Positions 17,326 to 28,834 are shown, numbered from the stretch's first letter. The stretch: DNA of 64,000 nucleotides from Methylobacterium sp. BTF04 (GCF_010692745.1 NZ_JAAHTB010000024.1:1-64000); one strand, 5' to 3'. Numbers and translations are program-made. The notes: generated by a model not told the origin, from the sequence alone.

Positions 17326-18993
17326 TCAGGCGGTGACTTCCAGGACGAGATCGGACTGCAGCGGGCGCCCGTATTCGTCCTGCACCTCCACGCTGATCCG
17401 GTGCGTGCCGGCGCCGATGGTCCGGCTCAGGCGCGCGGTCCAGATGTGGCTCGACGGCTCGGCCTTGACCCAGGGCTTCTTCGTCTCCGGATAGCGCAGG
17501 AACAGTTCGGCGACGAAGGGATCGGTGCGGCGCGTCCGCGTCATCGCGACCGCGTCGCCGCCATCGATCCGATACCGCACGCGCGTCCTCGGTCCGCCAT
17601 CGAACACGTTCACCACGAGGTCGGTGGCGCCGATGCTGTCCTGAGGGACCGGTGACCGCAGCGTCTGCATCGGCCGGACCTCGCGCAGAACCTCGCCGGC
17701 GCCGCCGCGGAACTGGCTCTCCAGCATGATCCGCATGCCCTCGTCCGGCTCGCCTTGCGCCGAGCGATACCGGGTCGTGTAGCGGTCACCGTCGATGGAC
17801 AGGACGTGGAAGCCGTTGGGCGTCCCGTCGCGGCTGTCGGCGCTCGGGATCCCGGTGCGGACGCCCGGCCCGCTCCACCACGAGCCCGACACGGCGGTCA
17901 GCACGTGATGATGGTGGCGCTCTTCACCCTCGCCTTCGCCTGAACCCGCGCCGCGCAGGTAATGGTGCTCGGTGGTGTGGGTGTGCCCGGCCAGACTCAG
18001 GACGCGGCGGCCGTCGAGGAGGGCGATCAGCGCGTCGCGGTCGGTGGTGTTCTGGCGCGGATCGTTGGAATCGATGTCGGTGACGAGCGGGATGTGCATC
18101 GCCACGACCACGAGCCGGTCGCGCGGGGTCTGCGCCAGCACCGCCTTCACGAAGTCGAGCTGGCGCGGGCCGATGCGGCCTTCGTAGCGGCCGATGCCGC
18201 CCGTGCCCGAGGCGGCACCGAGATAGTGGACGTTGTCGAGCATCAGGAACAGGGCGCGTCCATGATGGAAGGCATAGTACGGCGCGCCGTAGATCCGCTT
18301 GAAGGTCTCGCGGCTGTAGCGCGCGTCGGGTCCCTCGAAATTGAGATCGTGGTTGCCGCCGAGATGGAACCACGGCACCCCGACCCGGCCGATGATGCGG
18401 TTGTAGCGGCCGTAGAACGACAGGTCGTCGAACAGGATGTCGCCGGTGGTCATCCCGAAGGCGGCGCCGGTGCCCAGAACCCGCGTGACGGCGGTGTCGC
18501 GGACATGGCCGAGCTCGACCGGGCTCTCCGGCTGGGTGTCGGTGAACAGGATCACGTCGAAGGCGTCGGGTTCCGGCGCCGCAATCAGGTGGAAATCGAG
18601 GGAGGCCGGCAATGTGCCGGTGGGATCGAGGCCGCGATAGCGCAGCCCGAGTTCCGGCGGCGTGCCGTTCGGCTGGTGGATGTAGGAGAAACGCGGGATG
18701 TTGTCGGCGTCGCGCGGCAGGGCATAGCCAGTCGGTTTGATCACGAAGACGGCGTCGCCGTCGGCCACCGGCAGGCCGTAGCGCCCTTGGGCGTCGGTGC
18801 GCGCCACCTCGCGGCCGTTCGAGACCAGGATGTCGGGAATGCCGCGCCGCGCGCCCGCATCCGTCGTCTCGTAGACGAGGCCGACGGCCTGCTCGGCGGC
18901 GGCGGGTTGCGCCGAGGCCGGCGACCCCGCCAGGGCGAGGGCGGCGGCGCCGGCGAGGGTCTCACGGCGATTCAGGATCGGTTGGTCGGTCAT
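17326..18993 (-). CDS. Tat-exported calcineurin-like metallophosphoesterase, 555 aa
   Basis: From ATG 18993 the protein has a twin-arginine signal peptide (LNRRETLAGAAALALAGSPA, cut near ASAQP), so it is exported folded. A carboxypeptidase-regulatory-like domain (about residues 35-130) comes first. The metallophosphatase motifs follow: DVILFTDTQ, TTGDILFDDL, LGGNHDLNFEG, VVAMHIPLV and AGHTHTTEHHYL. A C-terminal beta domain (about 400-555) is typical of the calcineurin-like phosphoesterase C-terminal family. A Gly/Glu stretch and four histidines (EGEGEERHHHHV) sit in the loop after the last metal motif. The substrate is unknown. Confidence 0.85.
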   Translation of the reverse strand: MTDQPILNRRETLAGAAALALAGSPASAQPAAAEQAVGLVYETTDAGARRGIPDILVSNGREVARTDAQGRYGLPVADGDAVFVIKPTGYALPRDADNIPRFSYIHQPNGTPPELGLRYRGLDPTGTLPASLDFHLIAAPEPDAFDVILFTDTQPESPVELGHVRDTAVTRVLGTGAAFGMTTGDILFDDLSFYGRYNRIIGRVGVPWFHLGGNHDLNFEGPDARYSRETFKRIYGAPYYAFHHGRALFLMLDNVHYLGAASGTGGIGRYEGRIGPRQLDFVKAVLAQTPRDRLVVVAMHIPLVTDIDSNDPRQNTTDRDALIALLDGRRVLSLAGHTHTTEHHYLRGAGSGEGEGEERHHHHVLTAVSGSWWSGPGVRTGIPSADSRDGTPNGFHVLSIDGDRYTTRYRSAQGEPDEGMRIMLESQFRGGAGEVLREVRPMQTLRSPVPQDSIGATDLVVNVFDGGPRTRVRYRIDGGDAVAMTRTRRTDPFVAELFLRYPETKKPWVKAEPSSHIWTARLSRTIGAGTHRISVEVQDEYGRPLQSDLVLEVTA

Positions 18994-19089
18994 GGCCGGT
19001 TCTCCGGTGGTCGGTCGTTGCGACCGAACCAGAAGCCGGCGACCAACCCATGACAATGGACTCTCGGGCTGTCTCCGCGATCGAAGACC

Positions 19090-19371
19090 TCAGCGCTTGG
19101 CGACCGCCTTCTGGACCTTCGGCTTCTCGGGGACGGCGCCGGCCATCAGCTCCGACAACCGGCGCTGGTCGAGGCCGCGGGTGACGTCTTCGACGGCGAG
19201 GCTCGGCTTGCGCGGCTCGATCGACCCCGTGGTGACGGGATCGGAATGCGTGGCTGCGACGCGTTCCAGGGTGGACGGCTCGCGCTGGACGCGCATCGCC
19301 CAATGGGCAGCGGTGGAGAGTGCGGCGATGGCGAGGATCGCCTTGATCCCGCCCGTGAGAAGGCGTCGCAT
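19090..19371 (-). CDS. Small membrane-anchored protein, 93 aa
   Basis: The product has a basic start (MRRLLTGGIK), one hydrophobic segment (AILAIAALSTAAHWAM, residues 11-26) and a polar periplasmic tail containing the motif DPVTTGSIEPRKPS, common in Rhizobiales membrane-anchored proteins. The function is unknown. It could be a signal peptide instead of an anchor. It lies downstream of nothing obvious and 96 bases from the phosphoesterase start, on the same strand. Confidence 0.55.
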   Translation of the reverse strand: MRRLLTGGIKAILAIAALSTAAHWAMRVQREPSTLERVAATHSDPVTTGSIEPRKPSLAVEDVTRGLDQRRLSELMAGAVPEKPKVQKAVAKR

Positions 19372-19773
19372 GATGGTCAGGCCCGAGACTATGCGCTGGA
19401 ACGCGACCGGTTCCCCGGCCTCGTGGCATCCTCGGCCAATGTCCTTAACGAAGCGAAACGGGACGCCCCGAAGCTGCGTCCCGGAACGACGCGGCGCGCG
19501 GCCGAACCGCGCGCGGCCTCGGGGCGATCCTATTCAAGTGGGCCTTGCGCCACGGCGACGGTTCCTGTTCCCCGCGCGCGTGACACACCTGTCGCGACCC
19601 GGCCCACTAGGCCTCACAGGACCGGCGCAGAGAACTGGTCCGCACCGTCCCGTCACGACAGACCCCATCGCCATGCAAAGCCCGAGCGGGTTCGCGAAAC
19701 CATCGAACGCATCGGCGCCGGGGACCGCCGATGTAGGCGCCCGCGCGTGAGCCGGCAACGGGCTTGGGCCGCG
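19372..19773. other. Intergenic stretch, nothing recognised
   Basis: About 400 bases without a convincing frame on either strand. I looked for tRNA, RNase P and 4.5S RNA signatures and found none. A promoter for the membrane-anchored protein gene probably lies near 19372-19450. Confidence 0.35.
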
Positions 19774-20625
19774 TCATCGCCGCAGCGACGCGCCGCTCGC
19801 AGTGGCGAAGGCCCGCAAGGCGGCGATCTCGTCCGCACCACCGTCCGACGCGAGACGGGCGAAAAGGTCGGCGGCCCCGGCAAAAACCTGCCGACCGGCC
19901 GCGTCGTCGCCGAGGAAGCCGGCGATCTCCCCCATCTCGGCGACCCAGCGATAGGCCTTCGGCACCATATCGGGCAGAACCCGGCCGAAGCGTGCCAAAA
20001 GTTCGGGCTCCTTCTCCGCGAGTTCCGCCAGCAGGGCGGGGCCGGCCCCGGCCCGGTCGGCGGCCAGCACCATCAGGGCGGCCAGCGCGGTGAGCCCCTT
20101 GTTGATCCCCGCATAGGACATCTTGAGCGCGGAGGCGGCACCGATGCCGCCCGTCATGGTGCGGATGTCGAGGCCGAGATCGCGCAGCGGCAGCATCGCC
20201 TCCGGGGCATCGCCCGAGACGTGGAGATGCGGGCCGGCGGCACCGGACTTGGGCGGCGGGCCGATGATCGCGGCGTCGAGGAAGGCCGCGCCCGTCGGGG
20301 CGATCAGGGCCGCGATCTCCCGCACGGTCTCGACGTTGACCGCATTGCAATCGACATAGACCGGCTTGCGCATGGCCGCCGTCAGGGCCGGGGCCAGGCG
20401 CCGGGCCAAATCCGCGGCATCGGCCGGCGGAACGATGGAGAGGATGAGGTCGGCATGCGCAACGGCCGCGTCGTCCGCGTCCTCCATGCCGGCCGCGACG
20501 GCGCGGGCACGGGTCGCCGGGCTGCGGCCCTCCAGTGTGGTGAGAACCCGTGCGCCGTGTTCGGTGAGGCGCGCCGCGATGGCGCTGCCCATGGCGCCGG
20601 CGGCAAGGATGGCGATCGTCGTCAC
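19774..20625 (-). CDS. NAD(P)-dependent oxidoreductase, 6PGDH-like with DUF1932 domain, 283 aa
   Basis: The N-terminal Rossmann domain starts with TIAILAAGAMGSAIAARL (GxGxxG variant: the first glycine is Ala-Ala-Gly-Ala-Met-Gly). Residues about 180-280 match the DUF1932 helical domain (SALKMSYAGINKGLTALAAL). The family resembles 3-hydroxyisobutyrate/6-phosphogluconate dehydrogenases and acts in the cytosol on a small hydroxy acid or phosphorylated substrate, which cannot be told from sequence. The catalytic Lys lies in the KMSYAGINKG segment. It stands alone downstream of the aminotransferase gene in the opposite sense of no clear operon. Confidence 0.82.
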   Translation of the reverse strand: MTTIAILAAGAMGSAIAARLTEHGARVLTTLEGRSPATRARAVAAGMEDADDAAVAHADLILSIVPPADAADLARRLAPALTAAMRKPVYVDCNAVNVETVREIAALIAPTGAAFLDAAIIGPPPKSGAAGPHLHVSGDAPEAMLPLRDLGLDIRTMTGGIGAASALKMSYAGINKGLTALAALMVLAADRAGAGPALLAELAEKEPELLARFGRVLPDMVPKAYRWVAEMGEIAGFLGDDAAGRQVFAGAADLFARLASDGGADEIAALRAFATASGASLRR

Positions 20626-20732
20626 GGGACCTGCTCCCTCTCGAAACCAGAACGACCGCGCCGCGGCTTCGGGAGGCCGGCGACGCGGTCGTCATGATGC
20701 AATGGGGCGAGGCGAGTGGCGAGAGGCAAAGT

Positions 20733-20753
20733 GGCGAGCCTGTCGGGCTCGCC
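20733..20753 (-). terminator. Hairpin after the aminotransferase gene
   Basis: GGCGAGCC and GGCTCGCC (20733-20740, 20746-20753) form an 8-bp perfect stem with a TGTCG loop, 10 bases past the aminotransferase stop. The T tract is weak, so termination efficiency is uncertain. Confidence 0.5.
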
Positions 20754-20762
20754 GGCTGGGTC

Positions 20763-22734
<1,972 letters not shown>

Positions 22735-22847
22735 GGCGTCGACATCACCCCTTCTGCGCCGAATACGACGGGCCGCCCGGCATGCGGCCCGATCGCGCTG
22801 CGGGCGCCTGATGACACGGCGGACCGGGCAGCGTCACCACCCCGCGT

Positions 22848-22882
22848 AAAAACGCCGCCGCTCCCGTGAGAGTGCGGCGGCG
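22848..22882 (-). terminator. Intrinsic terminator of the cysHDN operon
   Basis: CGCCGCCGC (22853-22861) pairs perfectly with GCGGCGGCG (22874-22882); on the minus strand the stem is followed by TTTTT. It lies 30 bases after the cysN stop. Confidence 0.9.
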
Positions 22883-22911
22883 TGGATCGATGAGAAGGTC
22901 GGTGCCGGACT

Positions 22912-24306
22912 TCAGCCGCCGAAGAGGCGCTTCAGCCCCGAGAGCAGGCCGGCCTTGGGCAGCTCGGAATCGGCAGGTGCCGCGACGGTCGGCTCCGGTG
23001 TGGCCTGGACCGCCTGGACGAGGCCCAACGCCGCCGTGTCGGTGGTCTCGCGGTCGATCAGGATAAAGCCACCCGTATCGCGGTTGGCGATGTAGGCATC
23101 CACCGGCACCGCCCGGTCGAGGGTCAGCACCACGTCGCCGATGTCGTTGGCCACGAGCCGTTCCACCGGCTCGGCCTTGCCGGTCTCCGGATCGATCCGG
23201 GTGCGGATGGCGCTCACCACCGCGTTGACGGTGACGGTGCCGATCTTGGCGAGCAGCGTCGTGCCCTGAGCCAGCTCGGTCTCGGCGGCCCAGAACAGGC
23301 GGGCGTCGAGGGTGTCGGTGACCCGCATCGGCGCATCGGCCGCCGCGATCACCGACCCGCGCGAGGCATCGACCTCGTCGGCGAGTACCAGGGTGACCGA
23401 TTGACCCTCCACCGCGTGGGGCAGGTCGCCGTCGGCGGTGTAGATCCGGGCGATGGTCGAGGTGCGGCCGGAGGGAGCGACGACGACGGCATCGCCGGGG
23501 GCGACCCGGCCACTGGCGATGAGGCCGGAAAAGCCGCGGAATTCGGAATTGGGCCGGTTGACCCATTGCACGGCCATGCGGAACGGAGCGGCCTGCTCCT
23601 CGACGCGCACCGGCACCTCTTCGAGGTACTGAAGCAGCGGCGTGCCGTCGTACCAGGGCACCGCCGCGCCGGGCAGCACGACGTTGTCGCCGTTCTTGGC
23701 CGAGAGCGGGATCGCACGGACCTCGGCGAAGCCGAGCGGCGCGGCGAAGGCGTGGAAATCGCGCGTGATCGCCTCGAACTTCGTCTGCGACCAGCCCACC
23801 AGATCCATCTTGTTGATGGCGAGCGCGACGCGCTTGATGCCGAGCAGCGACACCAGGAGCGCATGGCGGCGGGTCTGACGGGTCAGCCCCTGACGGGCAT
23901 CCACCAGGATCACGGCGACGTCGGCGGTGGAGGCGCCGGTCGCCATGTTGCGGGTGTATTGCTCGTGGCCGGGCGTGTCGGCGACGATGAACGAGCGCTT
24001 GTCGGTGGAGAAGAACCGGTAGGCGACATCGATGGTGATGCCCTGCTCGCGCTCGGCCTGGAGGCCGTCGACGAGGAGCGCGAGGTCGATCTCCGCCCCT
24101 TGCGTCCCGTGCTTGCGCGAATCGCGCTGCAGGGCAGTGACCTGATCGTCGAAGATCTGCTTGGTGTCGTGCAGTAGCCGGCCGATGAGCGTCGACTTGC
24201 CGTCGTCGACGGAGCCGCAGGTGATGAAGCGCAAGACTTCCTTGCGCTGATGCGCCGCCAGGAAGGTGTCGTAGCCGAAAGCCTCGGGCGATTGGTGGAT
24301 GGTCAT
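22912..24306 (-). CDS. cysN: Sulfate adenylyltransferase subunit 1 (GTPase) CysN, 464 aa
   Basis: CysN hydrolyses GTP to drive the ATP sulfurylase reaction of CysD (sulfate plus ATP to APS). The G motifs are intact: GSVDDGKSTL (residues 31-40), ADTPGHEQYTRNMATGAS (G3) and AINKMDLVGW (G4), followed by EF-Tu-like beta-barrel domains. The length fits CysN alone: no APS-kinase (CysC) domain is fused at the C-terminus, which ends KRLFGG. It starts one base after the cysD stop and belongs to the cysH-cysD-cysN operon. Confidence 0.96.
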   Translation of the reverse strand: MTIHQSPEAFGYDTFLAAHQRKEVLRFITCGSVDDGKSTLIGRLLHDTKQIFDDQVTALQRDSRKHGTQGAEIDLALLVDGLQAEREQGITIDVAYRFFSTDKRSFIVADTPGHEQYTRNMATGASTADVAVILVDARQGLTRQTRRHALLVSLLGIKRVALAINKMDLVGWSQTKFEAITRDFHAFAAPLGFAEVRAIPLSAKNGDNVVLPGAAVPWYDGTPLLQYLEEVPVRVEEQAAPFRMAVQWVNRPNSEFRGFSGLIASGRVAPGDAVVVAPSGRTSTIARIYTADGDLPHAVEGQSVTLVLADEVDASRGSVIAAADAPMRVTDTLDARLFWAAETELAQGTTLLAKIGTVTVNAVVSAIRTRIDPETGKAEPVERLVANDIGDVVLTLDRAVPVDAYIANRDTGGFILIDRETTDTAALGLVQAVQATPEPTVAAPADSELPKAGLLSGLKRLFGG

Positions 24307-24307
24307 C

Positions 24308-25249
24308 TTAGAAATAGCCCTCCTGCTTCTTGCGCTCCATGGCGCCGGCGCCGTCCTTGTCGATCACCCGGCCCTGCCGCTCCGAGGTGCGGGCTGCCAG
24401 CGTCTCGCCGATGATCTCGGGCAGGGTCGCAGCACCGCTCTCCACCGCGCCGGTGAGCGGATAGTCGCCCAGCGTCCGGAATCGCACCGACAGGGTCTGG
24501 GGAATCTCGCCGGGATTCAGGGGCAGGCGCGCGTCGTCCACCAGGATCAGTTGGCCTTCGCGTTCGACCACGGGCCGGGGCTTGGCGAAGTAGAGCGGCA
24601 CGATCGGAATCTGCTCCTGCTCGATGTAGAGCCAGATATCGAGTTCGGTCCAATTCGAGAGCGGGAACACCCGCAGGGATTCGCCGCGCTTCTTCTTCAT
24701 GTTGTAGACGTGCCAGGGCTCGGCGCGCTGGCGCTTGGGGTCCCAGCGATGCTGGGCGGTGCGAAGCGACACGATGCGCTCCTTGGCGCGGGACGCCTCC
24801 TCGTCGCGACGCGCGCCGCCGAAGGCCGCATCGAACTTATGCTTGTCGAGCGCCTGCCGCAGACCTTGCGTCTTCATCACGTCGGTATGGACTTCCGACC
24901 CATGCGTGACCGGGCCGATGCCGCGGGCAAGACCGTCCTGGTTGATGTGGACGATGAGGTCGAGGCCGAGCTCCTTGGCGCGCTGATCGCGAAACGCGAT
25001 CATCTCCTTGAACTTCCAGGTCGTGTCGATGTGCATCAGCGGGAACGGCAGACGCCCCGGGGCGAACGCCTTCAGCGCCAGATGCAGAAGCACCGACGAA
25101 TCCTTGCCGATGGAATAGAGCATCACCGGGTTCTCGGCCTCGGCGACCGTCTCCCGCATGATGTGGATGCTCTCGGCCTCCAGACGCTGCAGATGGGTGA
25201 GGCGCTCGAGCCGGTGTGCCGCGATCGCGGCGGCGGGGGAGGCGCTCAT
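24308..25249 (-). CDS. cysD: Sulfate adenylyltransferase subunit 2 CysD, 313 aa
   Basis: CysD is the catalytic ATP sulfurylase subunit and makes APS with CysN. The PP-loop [14 protein letters not shown] is at residues 44-57, and the conserved [19 protein letters not shown] and [16 protein letters not shown] segments follow. The ATG at 25249 overlaps the cysH stop (ATGA), so expression is coupled. Length is normal. The upstream in-frame extension overlaps cysH and is not used. Confidence 0.96.
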   Translation of the reverse strand: MSASPAAAIAAHRLERLTHLQRLEAESIHIMRETVAEAENPVMLYSIGKDSSVLLHLALKAFAPGRLPFPLMHIDTTWKFKEMIAFRDQRAKELGLDLIVHINQDGLARGIGPVTHGSEVHTDVMKTQGLRQALDKHKFDAAFGGARRDEEASRAKERIVSLRTAQHRWDPKRQRAEPWHVYNMKKKRGESLRVFPLSNWTELDIWLYIEQEQIPIVPLYFAKPRPVVEREGQLILVDDARLPLNPGEIPQTLSVRFRTLGDYPLTGAVESGAATLPEIIGETLAARTSERQGRVIDKDGAGAMERKKQEGYF

Positions 25250-26043
25250 CGGGCCATCTCCGGAGAAGTGTTGCGGGTGGGTGTCTCGAACGCGGCCGGC
25301 TCCCGACCGGGGGCGACGTCCGCCTCCGGCCGATGGATATGTAGACCACATTCCTTCTTGGATTCTTGCTCCCACCACCAGCGGCCGGCGCGCTCGCTCT
25401 CACCCACCCGGATGGCGCGGGTGCAGGGCGCGCAACCGATGGAGGGGAAGCCGCGATCATGCAGGACGTTGTAGGGAATATAATTGTCGGACACGAACCG
25501 ATCGACGTCGGCCCGGGTCCAGTCGGCGAGCGGATTGATCTTCACCAGGCCGCGGGCCGGGTCGGCTTCGGCGAGCGGCGTATCGGCCCGGTTGGCCGAT
25601 TGCCCGGCACGCAGGCCGGTGAGCCATCCGGCGGCGCCGTCGAGCGCCCGCCCGAGCGGCTCGACCTTGCGAAAGCCGCAGCAGGCCTGCCGCGCGGCTA
25701 CCGAATGGCGAAACCCGTTGATGCCCTCGCTCCGCACGAAGTCCTCCTCGGCCTCCCGCTCGGGCGCGTAGGCCCCGATCCGGATGCCATAGGCCGATTC
25801 GGTCTCCGCCCAGGTGTCGTAGGTCTCGGGGTAGAGCCGGCCGGTATCGAGGGTGACGATCTCGGTGCGCCCCTTGGCCATGGCGAGCGCATGGGTGAGC
25901 GCCTGATCCTCGATGCCGAGGCTGGTGGTGAAGACCAGCCGGCCGGGGATCGAGGCTTCGATCAGGCGGATGCGGCCCGTCAGGTCGAGCCCGGCCATGC
26001 CGCGGCTGAGATCCTGTGCCGCCTGTTCCAGTTGAAAGGTCAT
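25246..26043 (-). CDS. cysH: Adenylyl-sulfate (APS) reductase CysH, [4Fe-4S] type, 265 aa
   Basis: CysH reduces APS to sulfite with thioredoxin or glutaredoxin. Four cysteines for a [4Fe-4S] cluster are present: CC at 121-122 ([12 protein letters not shown]) and C204/C207 ([11 protein letters not shown]). The catalytic cysteine is in KECGLHIH (C232). The paired CC and CxxC mark the APS-type rather than the PAPS-type enzyme, consistent with the absence of CysC here. The start at 26043 is chosen because the long upstream extension has no homology and crosses the operator-like palindrome. First gene of cysH-cysD-cysN. Confidence 0.95.
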   Translation of the reverse strand: MTFQLEQAAQDLSRGMAGLDLTGRIRLIEASIPGRLVFTTSLGIEDQALTHALAMAKGRTEIVTLDTGRLYPETYDTWAETESAYGIRIGAYAPEREAEEDFVRSEGINGFRHSVAARQACCGFRKVEPLGRALDGAAGWLTGLRAGQSANRADTPLAEADPARGLVKINPLADWTRADVDRFVSDNYIPYNVLHDRGFPSIGCAPCTRAIRVGESERAGRWWWEQESKKECGLHIHRPEADVAPGREPAAFETPTRNTSPEMAR

Positions 26044-26082
26044 GACCGACTTCGCGATGCCTGCTTGTCTGACGCCTGAAAT

Positions 26083-26098
26083 GTTCGCTATAACGAAC
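26083..26098. promoter_or_regulatory. Operator-like palindrome upstream of cysH
   Basis: GTTCGCTATAACGAAC has arms GTTCG/CGAAC around a TATA centre, with one mismatched pair. It lies 40 bases upstream of cysH and about 180 bases upstream of the divergent Lrp gene. It could bind that regulator or another sulfur regulator; this is untested. Confidence 0.45.
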
Positions 26099-26275
26099 GC
26101 TGTCAAGGCATGGCGGCCATCACAACAGGGCATTGCCGTGCTGCGATCACTGCGGTCCGGCAACGGTCAGCTTCCCGGATCGGTTGCCTGACTGGGAAAG
26201 ATCCTTCTCAACAGCACCGGCAGGCCGTGCGCTCACGCACACCATGCCACCGCCCGCAAACCCCGTGAGGCCGCC

Positions 26276-26782
26276 TTGGATTCGATTGACCTGAAGATCC
26301 TCGGGCTCCTGCAGAACGATGCGACGCTCTCGATCGCCACCATCGGCGAGCGGGTCGGGCTGTCGCAGACGCCGTGCTGGAAGCGCATCCAGCGCCTGGA
26401 GGCGGACGGGGTGATCGACCGGAGGGTCGCCGTGCTCGATCCGGTGAAGCTTGGCCTCGGCCTGACGGTCTTCGTCTCGATCGAGACGGCCGATCACTCC
26501 CGGGAATGGCTCGAACGCTTCGCCGAAACGGTCTCGGCGATGCCGGAAGTGCTCGAATTCTACCGCATGGCCGGGGACGTGGACTATATGCTGCGCGTCG
26601 TCGTGGCCGATATGCGCGCTTACGATACCTTCTATAAGCACCTCATCGCGACGTTGCCGTTGAAGAACGTCACGTCGCGCTTCGCGATGGAAAAAGTGAA
26701 GTCGACCACCGCCCTGCCCCTTCCGTCGGCGCCACCGAACGGGCGGTTCACGCCGACGCTCTCGGTGGTGGCCGGGGAATAG
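26276..26782 (+). CDS. Lrp/AsnC family transcriptional regulator, 168 aa
   Basis: The helix-turn-helix domain (residues 1-60: DLKILGLLQNDATLSIATIG then SQTPCWKRIQRLEADGVI) is followed by a RAM ligand-binding domain (about 65-150: VFVSIETADHSREWLERFAE). The start is TTG at 26276 preceded by GAGG. It is divergent from cysH and upstream of cysJ, so a role in controlling the sulfate/cysteine genes is a reasonable inference; such regulators commonly sense amino acids. The length is standard. Confidence 0.9.
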   Translation: MDSIDLKILGLLQNDATLSIATIGERVGLSQTPCWKRIQRLEADGVIDRRVAVLDPVKLGLGLTVFVSIETADHSREWLERFAETVSAMPEVLEFYRMAGDVDYMLRVVVADMRAYDTFYKHLIATLPLKNVTSRFAMEKVKSTTALPLPSAPPNGRFTPTLSVVAGE

Positions 26783-26788
26783 GCGAAG

Positions 26789-26801
26789 AGAATAAAATTC
26801 T
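26789..26801. promoter_or_regulatory. Palindrome between the Lrp gene and cysJ
   Basis: AGAATAAAATTCT is a perfect 5-bp inverted repeat with a 3-base spacer, 7 bases after the Lrp stop. A-T-rich palindromes suit an Lrp-type site, but no data support binding. Confidence 0.35.
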
Positions 26802-26853
26802 GTTTTGCACCGCAACCGCAAACAGCTCCTTCTACCCCGACGTCGTTCTGTAA

Positions 26854-26869
26854 AACGGACAACTCCGTT
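26854..26869. promoter_or_regulatory. Inverted repeat just upstream of cysJ
   Basis: AACGGA and TCCGTT (26854-26859, 26864-26869) are perfect arms around CAAC, 25 bases before the cysJ ATG. It could be an operator or a leader hairpin. Confidence 0.35.
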
Positions 26870-26893
26870 GACAGCCCGGCCGCTCAGCACGAC

Positions 26894-28675
26894 ATGGCTT
26901 CGGATATGGCACGACACGCAATCCTCCCCCGTACGGCGCCCTTCGGTGAGTCCGAGCGCGCCAGCCTCGACGCGGTGCTCGGCCCGGCGACGCCGGTCCA
27001 GCGCGCCTGGCTCGCGGGCTTCCTCGCCGGCCTCGACGCCGCCGGCGGCCAGACGGCTGCGGTGCCGGCGGCCCCGCCCAAGGCGGCCGAGCCGCTGCTG
27101 ATCCTCTATGCGAGCGAATCGGGGAATTGCGAGACGCTCGCCAACACCATGGCCAAGCTCGCCCGCAAGAACGGCTTCAAGCCGAAGGTGGTGGACTTCT
27201 TCGATCTCGACGTGGCGAGCCTGGCGCAGGAGAAGCGCATCGTCGCCATTGCGGCCACCTGGGGAGAAGGCGAGCCCCCGGCCCGCGCCATGCGGGCCTA
27301 TGGCGAGCTGATGGGCGACGGCGCCCCGCGCCTCGACGGCGTGGAGTTCGGTGTCCTGGCGCTCGGCGACACCTCCTATGCGGAGTTCTGCGCCACCGGG
27401 AAGGCGCTCGACGCGCGGTTCGAGGCGCTCGGCGCCACGCGCGCCCAGGCCCGCGCCGACCTCGACCTCGATTTCGAGACACCGGCCGCCGCCTGGATCA
27501 AGGATACGCTGAAGGCGCTGACCCCGCCGCCGAGCGCCGACAACGTCGTCGCCGTCGATTTCGCCGCCCGCGCGGTCGAGGACGACGAAGATGTCGAGCC
27601 GAGCCGCGAGCCCAAGGTGGTCGAGGTCGTCGACCACGTGAACCTCAACTCCTCGCGCTCCGACAAGGAGACGATCCACCTCGCCCTCGAATTCGAGGAC
27701 GGTGCGCCGGCCTACGAGCCGGGCGATTCTTTGGAGATCTACCCCGAGAACGATCCCCAGCTCGTGGACGAGATCCTGACAGCCACGAACCTCTCGGGCG
27801 ACGAGGCCTTGCGCCGGATGCTGCTGTCCGAGCGGGACATCACCACCCTGTCGGCCACCACGGTTGAGCGCTTCGCCAAGGCGACGGGCCATGCGGACGC
27901 GCAGAAGCTCATCGACAGCGGCGAGGCCAAGGCCTGGATCGAAGGCCGCCATCTCATCGACCTGATCGAGACGTTCCCGGCCGCGATCACCGCCGAGCAT
28001 CTCGGGACCATCACCCGCCCGCTGCCGCCGCGCGCCTATTCGATCGCGTCATCGCGAAAGGAAGTCGGCGACGAGGTCCATCTCGTGATCGCGGCGGTGC
28101 GCTACGCCACCCACGGCCGGGCGCGCTCCGGCGTCGCCTCGACGCATGTGGCCGACCGGATGAAGAACGGCGCCAAGCTCCGGGTGAAGCTGAAGCCCAA
28201 CCGGCATTTCCGCCTGCCGCAGGACCCGGCCACCGACATCATCATGGTCGGCCCCGGCACCGGCGTCGCGCCGTTCCGCGCCTTCGTGCAGGAGCGCCGC
28301 GCCGTCGCGGCGCCCGGCCGCTCCTGGCTGTTCTTCGGTGACCGGCAGTTCACCCACGACTTCCTCTACCAGCTCGAATGGCAGGAGGCTCTGGAGGACG
28401 GCTCGCTCACCAAGATCGACGTCGCCTTCTCGCGCGATCAGCCGGAGAAGGTCTACGTGCAGGACCGGATCGACCAGCACGCCAGGGAACTGGTGGAATG
28501 GCTCGACGGCGGTGCCAGCCTCTACGTCTGCGGCGACGCGACCAAAATGGCCAAGGACGTGCGCAACGCCGTCGTGCGCGCCTACGCCACGGTGAAATCC
28601 CTCGGCGCGGCGGAGGCTGAAGCGGCGGTTGCGGCGCTGGAGCGCGCCCACCGCTACCAGCAAGACGTCTATTAG
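26894..28675 (+). CDS. cysJ: NADPH-sulfite reductase flavoprotein alpha subunit CysJ, 593 aa
   Basis: CysJ passes electrons from NADPH through FAD and FMN to CysI. Its domains in order are an N-terminal leader (residues 1-70), a flavodoxin-like FMN domain with LILYASESGNCETLANTMAK (about 74-93), a connecting/FAD domain with the RAYSIASS motif (about 380-387), and an NADPH domain with VGPGTGVAPFRAFVQERR and VYVCGDATKMAKDV. The C-terminal aromatic YQQDVY matches the usual ending. ATG 26894 or 26906 could be the start. It precedes cysI with a 159-base gap. Confidence 0.93.
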   Translation: MASDMARHAILPRTAPFGESERASLDAVLGPATPVQRAWLAGFLAGLDAAGGQTAAVPAAPPKAAEPLLILYASESGNCETLANTMAKLARKNGFKPKVVDFFDLDVASLAQEKRIVAIAATWGEGEPPARAMRAYGELMGDGAPRLDGVEFGVLALGDTSYAEFCATGKALDARFEALGATRAQARADLDLDFETPAAAWIKDTLKALTPPPSADNVVAVDFAARAVEDDEDVEPSREPKVVEVVDHVNLNSSRSDKETIHLALEFEDGAPAYEPGDSLEIYPENDPQLVDEILTATNLSGDEALRRMLLSERDITTLSATTVERFAKATGHADAQKLIDSGEAKAWIEGRHLIDLIETFPAAITAEHLGTITRPLPPRAYSIASSRKEVGDEVHLVIAAVRYATHGRARSGVASTHVADRMKNGAKLRVKLKPNRHFRLPQDPATDIIMVGPGTGVAPFRAFVQERRAVAAPGRSWLFFGDRQFTHDFLYQLEWQEALEDGSLTKIDVAFSRDQPEKVYVQDRIDQHARELVEWLDGGASLYVCGDATKMAKDVRNAVVRAYATVKSLGAAEAEAAVAALERAHRYQQDVY

Positions 28676-28690
28676 GACGTGAGCCAAAAC

Positions 28691-28740
28691 CCCTCCCCCC
28701 GCTGCGGGGGAGGGTGGTCGCGGAGCGACCGGGAGAGGGG
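28691..28740. repeat. CCCTCTCC-type extragenic palindromes between cysJ and cysI
   Basis: CCCTCCCCC/GGGGGAGGG (28691-28699, 28706-28714) is followed by GGTCGC/GCGACC (28716-28721, 28725-28730) and GGGAGAGGGG. It is related to the repeats at 15407-15499. It may also form hairpins that limit read-through or protect the cysJ message. Confidence 0.6.
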
Positions 28741-28834
28741 GAGACCTCTCCGGATCGCGTGCTCCCCTCTCGCGCAAGGCGAGACGGGCACGCACCGACG
28801 GCACCAGACAAACTCGAACGACCGGAATCCCGCC

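Noticed and set aside
19372..19773. RNase P or 4.5S RNA gene
   Set aside because: The stretch lacks the conserved core sequences of either RNA.
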